NCBI RefSeq assembly: GCF_947507565.1
Contig: NC_089184.1
Location: 2,046,001-2,110,000 of the forward strand
Reading direction: 5' to 3'
DNA from: Oscarella lobularis
Taxonomy: Eukaryota > Porifera > Homoscleromorpha > Homosclerophorida > Oscarellidae
Length of the DNA stretch: 64,000 nucleotides
Below the pieces are notes generated by a model that was not told the DNA's origin, searched no databases, and worked only from the letters and a program-made list of their open reading frames with translations. Shown in pieces: positions 24,988 through 34,672 of this stretch. Made by a program: the position numbers and the translations under genes. Numbering within the stretch: the stretch's first letter is position 1; the number at the start of each line of letters is the position of its first letter.

Positions 24988-25547
24988 CAGGAGGGACAAA
25001 CCACTGCGCATGTGTAGGTTGCTAGGGGGATTTATAGGCTTTCGGCGTGTTTTTCTAAGACTATGCTGGATTCCTCTCCGTTACGCCAGCGGGGTAAGGT
25101 CTTTTCAGGCCCAATGCGCACTCTGCGATAGAGCGATCCATCGAAATACGGACACACACTGCGCGGGACAGAGAATGAAGTAGCGAATCATTGTTAGATC
25201 CAGTAGCAAATTCGTCCAGCTGAGGCGCGAAATGCGAAACTAGGCCCTATAAACGAATCTAGCGCGTTTGACACGTACACAGAACCGTGCACTGTCGATT
25301 TCATTAGCAACGTTGCGATTTGGGGCGATTTCGAACGTTGTTCCCTAGTTTCTCGAAACCGGTCGGTCTAAAATTTTTTGCGGTCGGGGTCAAATCTTTA
25401 GAGAATTTATCAATCTTTTGTTTGACAGACGTCTTTCCCTTAGGCAGTCCTTCCTGTTCTTAGGCCGAAACGTTATTCATTAATGTATCCAATTTAGCAT
25501 ATAATTGTGTACAATGTTTGCACATGCGCAGTGGTTTGTCCCTCCTG
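24988..25547. mobile_element. Non-autonomous DNA transposon A (27-bp TIR, 13-bp TSD)
   Basis: The ends are perfect 27-bp inverted repeats starting CAGGAGGGACAAACCACTGC (24988-25014 and 25521-25547). The flanks CTTCCGGCCCTAA (24975-24987) and CTTCCGGCCCTAC (25548-25560) are direct repeats with one mismatch, and an uninterrupted copy of the site exists at about 24480. The 560-bp interior has no ORF. The ends resemble hAT elements, but a 13-bp duplication is longer than the 8 bp usual for them. Confidence 0.85.
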
Positions 25548-25560
25548 CTTCCGGCCCTAC

Positions 25561-25644
25561 GATCACGTTTGAGAGAGCCTCCCTCCGCCGTTATACGGGC
25601 TCCACCCGTACAACTCTGGTGGTCGGCTCCATCACGTTTGAGAG
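25561..25644. repeat. Repeat module M, full copy plus start of a second
   Basis: A second copy of module M (GATCACGTTTGAGAGAGCC...) ends at about 25630. It is followed at once by the start of a third copy, which is interrupted at 25645 by transposon B and resumes at 26131. Confidence 0.8.
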
Positions 25645-26130
25645 TAGCCTCGGAGACCCAGACTCTCTCCTAGCGAGCGCGCGCAACCCTTATACGGGTT
25701 TCGCCGCTCGCGGAGAGAGTCTGGGGGTGCTAGAGCCTAATGGCGGTACGTTTGTCTGCGTAATTGGCCAATGAACACACGAGCAATGGATTTGGTTGCC
25801 CTATCACAGACGCCAATTAGTGACGTAGTAATAAGAGGAAGACGTCACTAGTAGTCTCACAGCGCCTACACGCTGTACTCGAAGGCCGCGAGCCGTTTTG
25901 TCTAGAATGAGCCTTTCTTTCGACAAAGCGCTACGAAAAGATTCGGCGTAACCATGTTCGCGAAGCAGAAATCGTGCATCGGAGAAGCTCTTGGCGAAGC
26001 GCCTAGTACGGGGCGTCGCAACAATTACACTTAATTGCATCAAACGTACCGACTCATGTACAGAAGCCCCCCCAGACTCTCCCGAGCACATGCCCCGGAT
26101 GTGCTAGGGAGAGTCTGGGATCCCGAGGCT
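25645..26130. mobile_element. Non-autonomous DNA transposon B (about 29-bp TIR, 9-bp TSD)
   Basis: The left end starts TAGCCTCGGAGACCCAGACT and the right end is its near-perfect reverse complement, finishing GGGATCCCGAGGCTA. The 9-bp sequence GTTTGAGAG flanks both sides (25636-25644, 26131-26139) and joins into an intact module M when the insert is removed. Each end can fold on itself because CAGACTCTC recurs inverted about 50-90 bp inside. The 486-bp insert has no ORF. A 9-bp TSD suggests a Mutator-like element. Confidence 0.88.
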
Positions 26131-26400
26131 AGTTTGAGAGAGCCTCCCTCCGCCGTTATACGGGCTCGCAAACTGCGTTTGCCACCCCGTACAACTGCGG
26201 AGGTCGGCTCATTAGTCGGAGTTGTAGGGCCATTCTACAGTGGCAGTGCTATATAACTAGAGAATGATGGCCCGGTGTTCACCGTGTTGCCATCATGCAG
26301 AGCCTCCCACCGCTTACCGTACGCGAGTGCACAAGATAATGATGGCCTGGATAGCCATCATGAGGAGCCTCCCACCGCTGTTACCGTTTTAAATAAATAA
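26131..26400. repeat. Remainder of module M, R1 fragment and short hairpin
   Basis: Module M resumes at 26131 and runs to about 26215. An R1 copy (26256-26331) follows, then a shortened hairpin version (about 26336-26358, ATGATGGC/GCCATCAT with a six-base loop) again followed by GAGCCTCCCACCGC. An AAATAAATAAATAAA run lies at about 26390. Confidence 0.75.
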
Positions 26401-26469
26401 ATAAACACGTGCTTACACTTTTCATTATTACGTCACACATAGATATCTATTTTCAGACAGCGCGAAACA

Positions 26470-27094
26470 ATGTCGGCAGCTGAAAAAGGAACGGACGGCG
26501 CCGGCCGTGGCCGCGGTAGCGGCAAAGACGACAACGTCGACCGCGGTCGCGGCCCTGGCCGTGGCCAAGGTCGACGTGGTCGCAATCGCCGCGGAAGCGG
26601 TTGCGGTCGGCGTCGTCGCCCCGAGAAGTAAGACTTCGCGATCACTCGCGCGCGAAAGAATTAATTTAATATTTTATTTCTTCTTTAGTGACTTCGTTAT
26701 GCGATCCAGCGGCCATGGTGGATCACTCGAAGTAGTCATCGCACCATGGCGGTTCCTCCGCCCGAGCGGCGGAGGTGAAGAAATGCTGGCCGCCGACCTC
26801 AACGTCATTCGGGGCGGTGGCCGGCGCAAGCAAATGGAGCCACCGAAGAAGGAAAATAAAGAGGAGGAGGAGGAGGAAAAAAAGAAGGAGGAGGAAGAGA
26901 AGAAGGAAGAGGAAAAGAAAGAGGAAGAGAAGAAGGGGGAGGAAGAGAAGAACGAAGAGAAGAAGGAAGAGCAGGAGAAAAAGAATGATGAAGGGGAAAA
27001 GATGGAAGTGGAGGAGAAGAAAGAGGACAAGGAGGAAGAGAAGACGGAGGAAGAGGAGATGGACGAAGGGAAACTTTTAGATAGGGAGGACTAA
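26470..27094 (+). CDS. Basic/RGG-like protein with Lys/Glu-rich tail (two exons)
   Basis: I do not recognise the family. Exons 26470-26627 and 26689-27094 are joined across a 61-nt GTAAGA...TTTAG intron and give 187 residues. Residues 10-52 are Gly/Arg-rich (GRGRG, DRGRGPGRGQGRRGRNRRG), like RNA- or nucleic-acid-binding RGG segments. Residues 54-100 are mixed and could fold (SLEVVIAPWRFLRPSGGG). From about residue 107 to the end nearly every residue is Glu or Lys, as in a highly charged coil. An AATAAA lies at 27151. The exon junction preserves frame and the composition changes sharply at the splice site. The charged tail is encoded by purine-rich imperfect GAGGAAGAG repeats, so its length may vary. 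A nuclear or RNA-associated role is inference. It sits between repeats and a Helitron and could be a recent gene. Confidence 0.6.
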
Positions 27095-27150
27095 TTAGCA
27101 ATTATATATTTACTGTTTTTGTGTTTTAATTTTATGTCCGTGCATTAATC

Positions 27151-27156
27151 AATAAA
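27151..27156 (+). terminator. Polyadenylation signal
   Basis: An AATAAA lies 57 bases after the stop codon of the Lys/Glu-rich protein gene and is the likely 3' end signal. Confidence 0.6.
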
Positions 27157-27243
27157 TATGTTTTAAACGGCTCACTTGGTTAAGACTGCTTCTTTTCCCA
27201 TAGATGGTAGCTTGTTATTCTCATGTCCCCAGCATGATGTGTT

Positions 27244-27312
27244 ACATTGATTGATTGATTGATTTTTGACTGATTGATTGATTGATTTTTTGACTGATTG
27301 ATTGATTGTTTT
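27244..27312. repeat. GATT/TTGA microsatellite
   Basis: An imperfect tetranucleotide array (TTGATTGATTGATT) is interrupted by TTTTTGAC. The stretch from 27313 to 27943 has no recognisable gene; two near copies of CATTGGAATGCCT occur at about 27528 and 27556. Confidence 0.85.
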
Positions 27313-27943
27313 TTTCGTTTGATTTTTTGATTTATTTATTTACTGTAAAGAATATGTCTCATATTACTACGTATTTTATATATTTTCCTAACCTTGATTT
27401 GCAGTTTTAAAAAGCTTTAGTCATTGGCTTTGACTATTCTTTTTGCATTTCATTGGCCGCAAAGATTTGTTGAATTTTTTGAGGTATAAAAAATGTTCCA
27501 AAATTATGTGTTATTATAGGAGACATTCCATTGGAATGCCTCTAAGAAGGCATTTCATTGGAATGCCTTCTCTTACCTGCCGACGTAGCTATTGTTCTTT
27601 GGCCATCAGCAGGTCAGCTTCATTAGCTGCTAAGGAAGAGCACAACAGCTTTGGCTTGTCGCACGCTTTTGCACTTTTGCGTGGAGAAGCCAAAGCCAAC
27701 TCACTTTGATCGATGGGTACAATCAGATCAAAGTGGTTTCTATAATGTTGTATCTCTATTCTGTTCACGGGCAGCCTAATTAGCGCCGGAACAGTTAGTT
27801 CAAACCTGGGTTTGTATGTATTCCACGACCACTCTTTACCCATCCATGTAAAGACACTAATGTCAATTTGAAAATTCATAAGGCCTGAATGAGAAAAAAA
27901 GCCTCCACGCACGTCACGTGACCCACTTGCCTATTTTTCCTTA

Positions 27944-28510
27944 TCAAACTTCCTCGCATCCTCCTGCGCATTTCGCAGCAATTCCTCCGTTTGAACGATG
28001 AACTTCTGAACGGTCTCGGGCCCCTGATTCAACTGAGTTCGATTTGAAAAAGTGTTGCAGTTGCGTGAATTTCAGCTTGGGATGCCCAAGCTCCTTCTTG
28101 TCGTATTTTGAAATGTAAGCTTCATAGTCCTCATCGCAGCAGAACATTTCGAAGACAGACTTGTATTCTGCCATAAAATTAACAATCTGTAACCGAAGTG
28201 CCAAATGGCGATCTTCGGTTCCAAATGCTGCTTTCGACACTGTTCGAAAGTAGCAATTTCCGTCTCCTATTGCGCCCCATTTGAAGCAGAAACGGATTGG
28301 GAGACGGTGGAGTAGTGGTCCGGCGTTTCTTTGCAGCCGGTGGCAACGGCACACTTGTGCGGGCACGACTCGCACGTCGTTTTTTAGCAGGGGCTTTTTT
28401 AGCCGCTGTCTTAGTCACTTTGACGGTATCATTATGATCAATTATGTCCGTGGCATTGTCATTGTCAACGATCATTTTTTTTGCTGTATGTATGATCGCT
28501 ATGCTCCTCT
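27944..28510 (-). pseudogene. OTU protease domain of Helentron, truncated
   Basis: After a basic Lys/Ala/Pro linker (AKKAPAKKRRASRAR) the sequence reads AIGDGNCYFRTVSKAAFGTE, the catalytic D-G-N-C-[FY]-x-R signature of OTU cysteine proteases, then HLALRLQIVNFMAEY. A frameshift separates linker and domain near 28290. The downstream half with the catalytic His is not found, so the domain looks truncated and inactive. OTU proteases cleave ubiquitin chains; in Helentrons the role is unproven. Confidence 0.75.
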
Positions 28511-30728
28511 TTGTCAATTACTGATTCTGATTCATTTTCCAGATGTTTAAAAAACTCTTTAATATCATCTGGAACAGTATCATCGTTGGTACTTGCGGCC
28601 AACGACTGAAATGTTTTTTCTGCGCGCCTAGCTAGACCATCTAGGCGCTTGTCTTCGCTCAATCGCTGTTTATAGCTTTTTGATTTTCTCAAATTAGCAA
28701 TTCGAGCGTAATCAAAGCTTTGAATTAGGCAACGATTAATATGACGCACTCTGGAAAATCCCACGTAGGTTATTCCAGGTGCAAATTCGCGCTTGCCTAT
28801 GTCAGTAAACAGCACGATCTAGTTTGAGACCTTGCGATTTGTGCACGGTGACAGCCCATGCCAATTGAATACCCAGATGTCGCCGCTTGCATGAACTCTT
28901 TCTATTGCCCGTTGAACTGGGCCATGTGCGCTCGATTGGGCATATGGGAACGCAACGTTCTCCGCCCCATGTTGGACCGTCGTATTTGTCCATTTGAACA
29001 ACGACAGCTGTTGGAAGTGCTGGCGGTTTGGCACCGGGTTGGTACAAAATTGCCACTACGTATCCCATCGATCCGTTGACCAAGCCCATGTCGGTCCAGA
29101 GATTCGATGAGAGCATAACACGCGCGCCTTCGCAAAGACGAGCGCGTGCGTAAAGTCCGCCAGCGTCTTCTTCATTGGCATTTTTGGCCTCGGTGCAGTT
29201 GTGATCGGCGTTAATCACAGCCACCGGTTTGTTGGAATTTTTCAAGCAATTGAAGTTGAACTCAGCTACATTCTCTCTGCACGCAAATAGCCGAACTGCA
29301 TCGCGGAAAGACGTCTTTACGTCTCCCAGCTGATCGTGCCGTGCAAAGTTACGTGACATATACAGATCGTGCCAGTCCTCGTACGCGACGGGCAACCGTC
29401 GCGAAGCCTTTGCAGGGCGTCGCGAAACTTTATCTGTAGCTCGTCGTTACCGGACTGGCGAATGATTTTCGTCAGCTGTACGACAACGTCAAACGTCATA
29501 TACAGCTGACGGCCTTGATTAGTCGCGGATCCTTCGGTTGCGGCGCTCCGGTACAAAGGAGAGTCACCAACCGGTGGCAACTGTCCCATGTCGCCGAAAA
29601 AAATTAGAGATATTTCACCGAACGACTCGCAAGCTCCCTGCGGCAGCGCTTGGCAGAGGCGCCGGTGGATGAGTGACAGCTGATGCCGTCCCACCATCGA
29701 CATTTGTTTCGTCGATGATCAAATATCGTACGTCTTCGAACCTCTCTTGCAGGTCTCTAAGAGAAGGTCCTTGAACGTCGGAAAATGACGTCTTCTGCAA
29801 AGGAATGCGTAGAAGCGAGTGGAGCGTTTGTTCACCAATATTAAATGCTGCAACACCAGTAGGTGCTGCCAGTATGCATTCGCTTCCGAGCATTTCCTTT
29901 ATGCAATTTATTAGTTACGACTTTCCGGTTCCAGCGGAACCGCAAATAATCATTCGAAGCGGCTTGCATTCGAAGCCGCTTTTTGTCAACTCGTTGTGGC
30001 TGCGAACAATGTCGTACGCTAATTTCTGATTGCCTTGAAGAAGGCTCGAATCGGCAGCCGCAACGAGCTCCTTAGTAGATGAAGTGCTTTTTTTCGCGCT
30101 TCCGTTACAAATTTTGGAGCCTCTGACAACGGTGGAAACTGCGCAAGTTTTTCTGACCAGTTGTAGTGTGCGAGATCTTCCTGATTAAATTCGGAATCTC
30201 TTGTGTCGTCCTCGTCAAAATCGGATGAATTGGGAGGACGGCACAATTTCATCCAGTCATCTTGATCTCGGATCTTTTTATGTCCAAGATCTTTATCTTC
30301 GTCTTTCTGTGCCTTATTTGGATCTTCCTCTGTCTCTTCAAAAGGCATTTGAATATTGACTATTGATTCAATATCTTCCATCAGTTCAATTCTATTGACC
30401 AACTTCTTGCTGGCCGTTCAAATGAACTTTTTGAAAGCTTTTGTGGAAGGCAGAGGAATGTTTTCACCGTCTGTATCGGTAATCTCATTTTCTGCTTCCT
30501 CTTCTTGAATAGTCAGATCGTCGAGCTTACGAAAAGGTTTGAATTTCATCAACTGGTAGTAACAGTACTTTTCGTACTGTTCCTTGTTTGACTTATTGCA
30601 AAGGATTCGCGGTGCTACACGAACGACTACACAGACTTGTGTCTGCGCACTGTTTTACCCTTTGCGTTTATATAGTAGTCAGAGACGTAGTCCAGTAGAC
30701 AAACGTTTTCAACTTCTACCGGACGTCT
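28465..30728 (-). pseudogene. PIF1-like helicase of Helentron, frameshifted
   Basis: The superfamily 1 helicase motifs appear in order but in several frames. Walker A is CGSAGTGKS followed directly by a stop (about 29920-29945). Next come ILAAPTGVAAFNIGEQTLHS (29820-29885), Walker B-like RYLIIDE (about 29720), SLIFFGDMGQLPPV (about 29580-29620), a 197-codon segment with GARVMLSSNLWTDMGLVNG (28802-29395) and the motif VI-like VTVHKSQGLKLDR (about 28820-28860). A final segment (28465-28815) reads FAPGITYVGFSRVRH. Together these cover a whole helicase with a stop and multiple frameshifts. The enzyme would unwind DNA during rolling-circle transposition. Confidence 0.8.
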
Positions 30729-33322
30729 CATGTATACTCTTCTATTACTGTTGGAAGCGTTGCAGTTCGCCCTGGCTTTGCAGCCGGATAAACTTCACGC
30801 TTATTCTCTAAAAAGAGCGTTTTGAATTTGCGTGTAGATGTCACCAGCTTTTCGCCCAAAATTAGATGGCAAGTTTCCTGTGCTGAATAGTCGCGCTCGC
30901 CAACGGTTTTCATTAGCAATTTGGAAACGGCCTTTCGAGCCGGATCCGCCGTTGACATTGTCTCTGTAATCATCTTAAACGTTTCTTTCAGCGTTGCTGA
31001 TTGCGGCTCGCTTTTTGTTGCGTATTTTGCGATGTACTTACCGACAGCGTATGGGCTGACGATGACTTGCATGTCGACATTTGCTCTCCAACCTTCCAGC
31101 TGGAAGCGATTGTGACTGTTTACGCGAGGATCGTTGCGCTTGTGTGTTATTTCCGCCTCTGTATGTTGTTCCGGCTTTCCGAAAGGAGAAATCTCCAGTG
31201 TCGTTTCTTTCCTCAGCGGTTTTGGAAACCCGAAACGACACACGGACTCTCCAATGAAATTGGTTTTAAGGCAAGTTGTTTGCTTGCACTCTGCATGGCG
31301 CTCTACAGTGGCGATCAGACGCTTGTAATCAGCGTCATGATCGCTAATGTCTGCCCAGCTCTCATGGCATGGATGATTACTTTTCTTTGTTTGCGGCATT
31401 TCTCCTTTGCCTTCTTCGTCGAAAGAAGGATTCATCGTCGACACAAGCCAATCAGCAAAGTCGACAATTTCTTGACCTTCTTCGCTTAGGATCTCTTTCA
31501 TTCTCTCATCGTTTGGTTTGTCGTCTTTCCCAAGTTGAAGCTCGGGGTAATCCTTTATGCGACGAGTTATCTCTTCGCAATCAGGAGCATCCCGAATCCA
31601 ACCGACGCCATGCATGTGAGCACTGCCACGATGCTGGTATTCTATGCGAGCCCAATAGTCTGTAAAGCAGTAGACGTTTGCCATAATATTATGCAAATAG
31701 TCAGTGGCTTGTTTGGTAAATAGCCAATCGGCTAGCATGGGATTGCTGTTCAGAGTTTCGTTTCGGTCTCTATACTCTGCATGCAATTCTTCTGCCGTTT
31801 TATCTGGACTATAATGCGCTGCCAAATTGAAAAACTCGGGCCAATGCAAATCAGCTGCGCTCAAAGTAAAAAAGCAGCTTGGCGAACCGAGCTTTTCCAT
31901 CATGGCAAAAAGATTTTTCTTCTGCATGTTCCAGTACTGTTTTGTCAGACTTTTGCCAAAGTGGACAACTTTGTTAGGAAAATGAGGAATTTTCTCCTAC
32001 GTTTTTGTCATCTCTCGGAGTTCCTCAACGGTGAGGGCTGCATCGCTCGGATTTTGTTTGACAAAAACCCGAGCTGTTTCTAACGCCCGCCACCTCATCT
32101 TGGTATTCAGAGCAAAATACCTGAAACGCGGATGTCGAGCAAAACGCCCGTCTTTGTACCGCATTATGTGTTTGAGGTATTCGCCCAACGTAACAGACCT
32201 TAATCGGGGACTACGGAAGTCTCCTGCTCCCGTTGGAAATAACGCCGGAAAGGCTTGCGTAAAGTAGCCTTCCGTCGTAAACTCACTAATAGGATTACTG
32301 CCGTAAGTGGGCCAGCTCATATGGTCCTGCTGGTCGCCATTTTCCTTGCAGCTATCTCCTTTTTCTTCAGGCTGTTGATCGGCCGACTTGTTTCCAAGAC
32401 TGTCGATAAATTTATCAAGTTTTTGTCTTTCTGTGAGGTTTAATGCTGCGGAAGGCAAGACAGAATGCGAAAAGTTGACTTCATCGTCCTCGTCTTCATT
32501 CGTGTCTTTTTGTTGTTTTGCCTCGTCAGCATTGGCACCAACAGGAGAAATGTCTTCAAAGGAGGCACCGTCATTATCCGCTCTAATCACATGGAGATCG
32601 TCAAGTTCTCCATCTTCAGCTTCTAATGCCTGGGAATCTATCTCTATGTTCTCGTAATACTTGTTGTTTCTTTTCAAGTTTACGAGTGCCTCGAGAACTC
32701 GTTGTCGCCTTACGCGGAAGTCATTCACCTTACCGGAAGTGCGCGTCTGGCGAACAACGACCATTCCCAAATTACTCTTTGTTCTCGGCAGACGGGTCAA
32801 AACCGACTGCACATTTTGGGGCAAATTTAGCACATGACCGCGGTATCCAAATTGCCTTCCGGCCGGCAATCTGAAAATGTGCGTCATAGGTGCAATTTGC
32901 GCTATGAGCATCTCTTCGACAACTGATAAATCCTTAAGAGGCGGTGGAACACGCCTAGGATTCATGTTGTTGTCGGATGTAAGAAGGCCTACCCAACCGT
33001 TTTCTTGGTCATTTGTGCACTGCTTGCACTTTTGTGTGCTGTACCTTATGTCTAAAGTGAACCACGACTCCTCGCACGAAACACACGTATGAAAGGTTAG
33101 ACCTTCCATTCGCTTGTGAAATGTGTCTAGGCGAGGATAATGTGCAGATGCAAATTCATCTTGCGTCGCCCACTCTCTCCAAAATGGGACCCTTTCCTCG
33201 CCCTTTTCCACGAAGAGCAGCTTCCTGCCTCTTTCGTCGGTTTTTTTGTGCACACATGTCGTTTCGAAACTGCTTTTCATCAGCAGTCTCTTCTCGCCTT
33301 TTAGCTGAGTTGCGCTGGGCAT
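30728..33322 (-). pseudogene. Helentron Rep endonuclease with one in-frame stop
   Basis: One 864-codon frame runs from 33322 to 30728, broken only by a TAG at 31997-31999. The N-terminal part has a Cys-rich finger (FHTCVSCEESW, then KCKQC). The middle is typical of Helitron N-termini (AFPALFPTGAGDF). After the stop it continues VVHFGKSLTKQYWNMQKKN. The HUH nuclease motif is QHRGSAHMHGVGW (about 31610) and the two-tyrosine motif SPYAVGKYIAKYATK (about 31010-31050); both catalytic sites look intact. The nuclease would nick and rejoin element ends. The single stop suggests fairly recent inactivation of this part, unlike the helicase. Confidence 0.85.
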
Positions 33323-33806
33323 TAGCTAAAAGGCGCTTTTTTGCATTCTTCTGGCGTTTCATTATCTCTTCGGAGAGACTTGCCCATAGCGTCACGTGAC
33401 AGACGCTCTTTGCGTTCTTCTGGCGTTTCATTATCTCTTTGAACTGAAATTCGAGCAGCTTTACGCGACAGAGGCTCTCGGTGTTCTGGAGTTTTGCACT
33501 TCTAGCTGCCTTTTGGCTTTCGACGTCGTCCTTCCTTCTGCGAGCCAACTTCTCCTCGGCATTTTCGGAGGACCTTTTTCGGCGCTTTCTAAAAAGAGAA
33601 TCGCGTTTTACTTTCTCTTTTTGTGCGTCAGACTGATTGAGACGAATTCGCCTTTGTCTTGAAGAGGGGTATTCCCTTGAGGTGCCTTCGTCTTTGCGCC
33701 ACTTTTCATTCGTAAGCGGCAGCAAAGCCGGCCGCTTTGAAAAGACGCACTCATCAATTGACGAATAAGCTGAAAAGATACGGCGTCGTCGAGACGTCGT
33801 CGTCAA
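33156..33806 (-). pseudogene. Basic N-terminal region of the Helentron protein
   Basis: A 216-codon Arg/Lys/Glu-rich ORF overlaps the start of the Rep ORF in another frame, implying a frameshift between them. A segment containing EIMKRQKNAKS recurs (33336-33366 and 33410-33440) and is encoded by a duplicated DNA block. Such repeated basic segments are common upstream of Rep in animal Helitrons. The first codons run into the minisatellite. Confidence 0.6.
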
Positions 33807-34258
33807 GAGACGGCGACGTCAAGCGACGGCGTCGTCAAAATACGGCGTCGTCAAGAGACGGCGCCGTCAGGAGACGGCGTCGTCAAGATACGGCGTCGTC
33901 AAGAGACGGCTTCGTCAAGCGACGGCGTCGTCAAGATAAGGCGTCGTCAGGAGACGGCGTCGTCGAGACGACGGCGTCGAGATATAGCGTCGTTAAGATA
34001 CGGCGTCGTCGAGACGGCGTCATCAAGAGACGGCGAGGTCAAGCGACGGCGTTGTCAAGAGACGGCGTCGTCAAGATAAGGCGTCGTCAGGAGACGGCGT
34101 CGTCGAGACGACGGCGTCGAGATATAGCGTCGTTAAGATACGGCGTCGTCGAGACGGCGTCATCAAGAGACGGCGAGGTCAAGCGACGGCGTTGTCAAGA
34201 GACGGCGTCGTCAAGAGACGGCGTCGTCAAGAGACGGCGTCGTCGAGACGGCGTCATT
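33780..34258. repeat. Minisatellite, 15-bp-based unit with 140-bp higher-order repeat
   Basis: Variants of AGACGGCGTCGTCAA fill the stretch. A longer block is duplicated exactly 140 bp apart: the sequence from about 33931 recurs from 34071 and matches up to about 34215, with GATATAGCGTCGTTAAGATA at 33981 and again at 34121. A 177-codon plus-strand ORF across it is a by-product of the repeat. Confidence 0.9.
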
Positions 34259-34261
34259 ATC

Positions 34262-34641
34262 TTTTGCTAGTGTCTTTAGCATAACATAACAACGACGACG
34301 TCGCCGCCGCCGCCGACGACGCAGCCGACGATAACAACGACGACGACAATGTTGCCGCCGCCGCCGCCGCCGCCGACGAAAACGACGAAGACGACGCTAT
34401 CGCCAACGCCGGCAACGACGACGACGACTCTACCGACGCGCCACCGACTAGGGCGCCGCCGCCAACGCCGCAGCAGACGACGACGACGACGGCAACGACG
34501 ACGCCACCGCCGCACACGCCGCCGACGACGACGACGCCGACGACGACGTCGAAGACTACGACGCCGACGCCGCCGCCGACGACGGCGTCCAAAGCCGCCG
34601 CCGCAAACTACGACGACGACGACGGCAACGACGCCGCCGAC

Positions 34642-34672
<31 letters not shown>

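Larger units (their letters stand above)
27944..33806 (-). mobile_element. Helentron-type Helitron (Rep, helicase, OTU), degenerate
   Basis: Rolling-circle transposon read on the minus strand in the order basic N-terminal region, zinc-finger/Rep, PIF1-like helicase, OTU cysteine protease domain. An OTU domain behind the helicase is characteristic of the Helentron/Helitron2 group. Stops and frameshifts are scattered through it, so it is not autonomous now. Exact termini were not identified; the 5' side runs into a minisatellite at about 33780. Separate parts are listed as their own entries. Confidence 0.85.

Noticed and set aside
26674-27101. Minus-strand Ser/Phe- and Pro-rich ORFs opposite the Lys/Glu tail
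   Set aside because: They are antisense shadows of the GAG/AAG repeats of the plus-strand exon, with no splice or domain support.
33780-34258. CRISPR-like or silencing array suggested by regular 15-bp units
   Set aside because: There are no unique spacers between conserved repeats; it is a tandem minisatellite with higher-order duplication in a eukaryotic genome.
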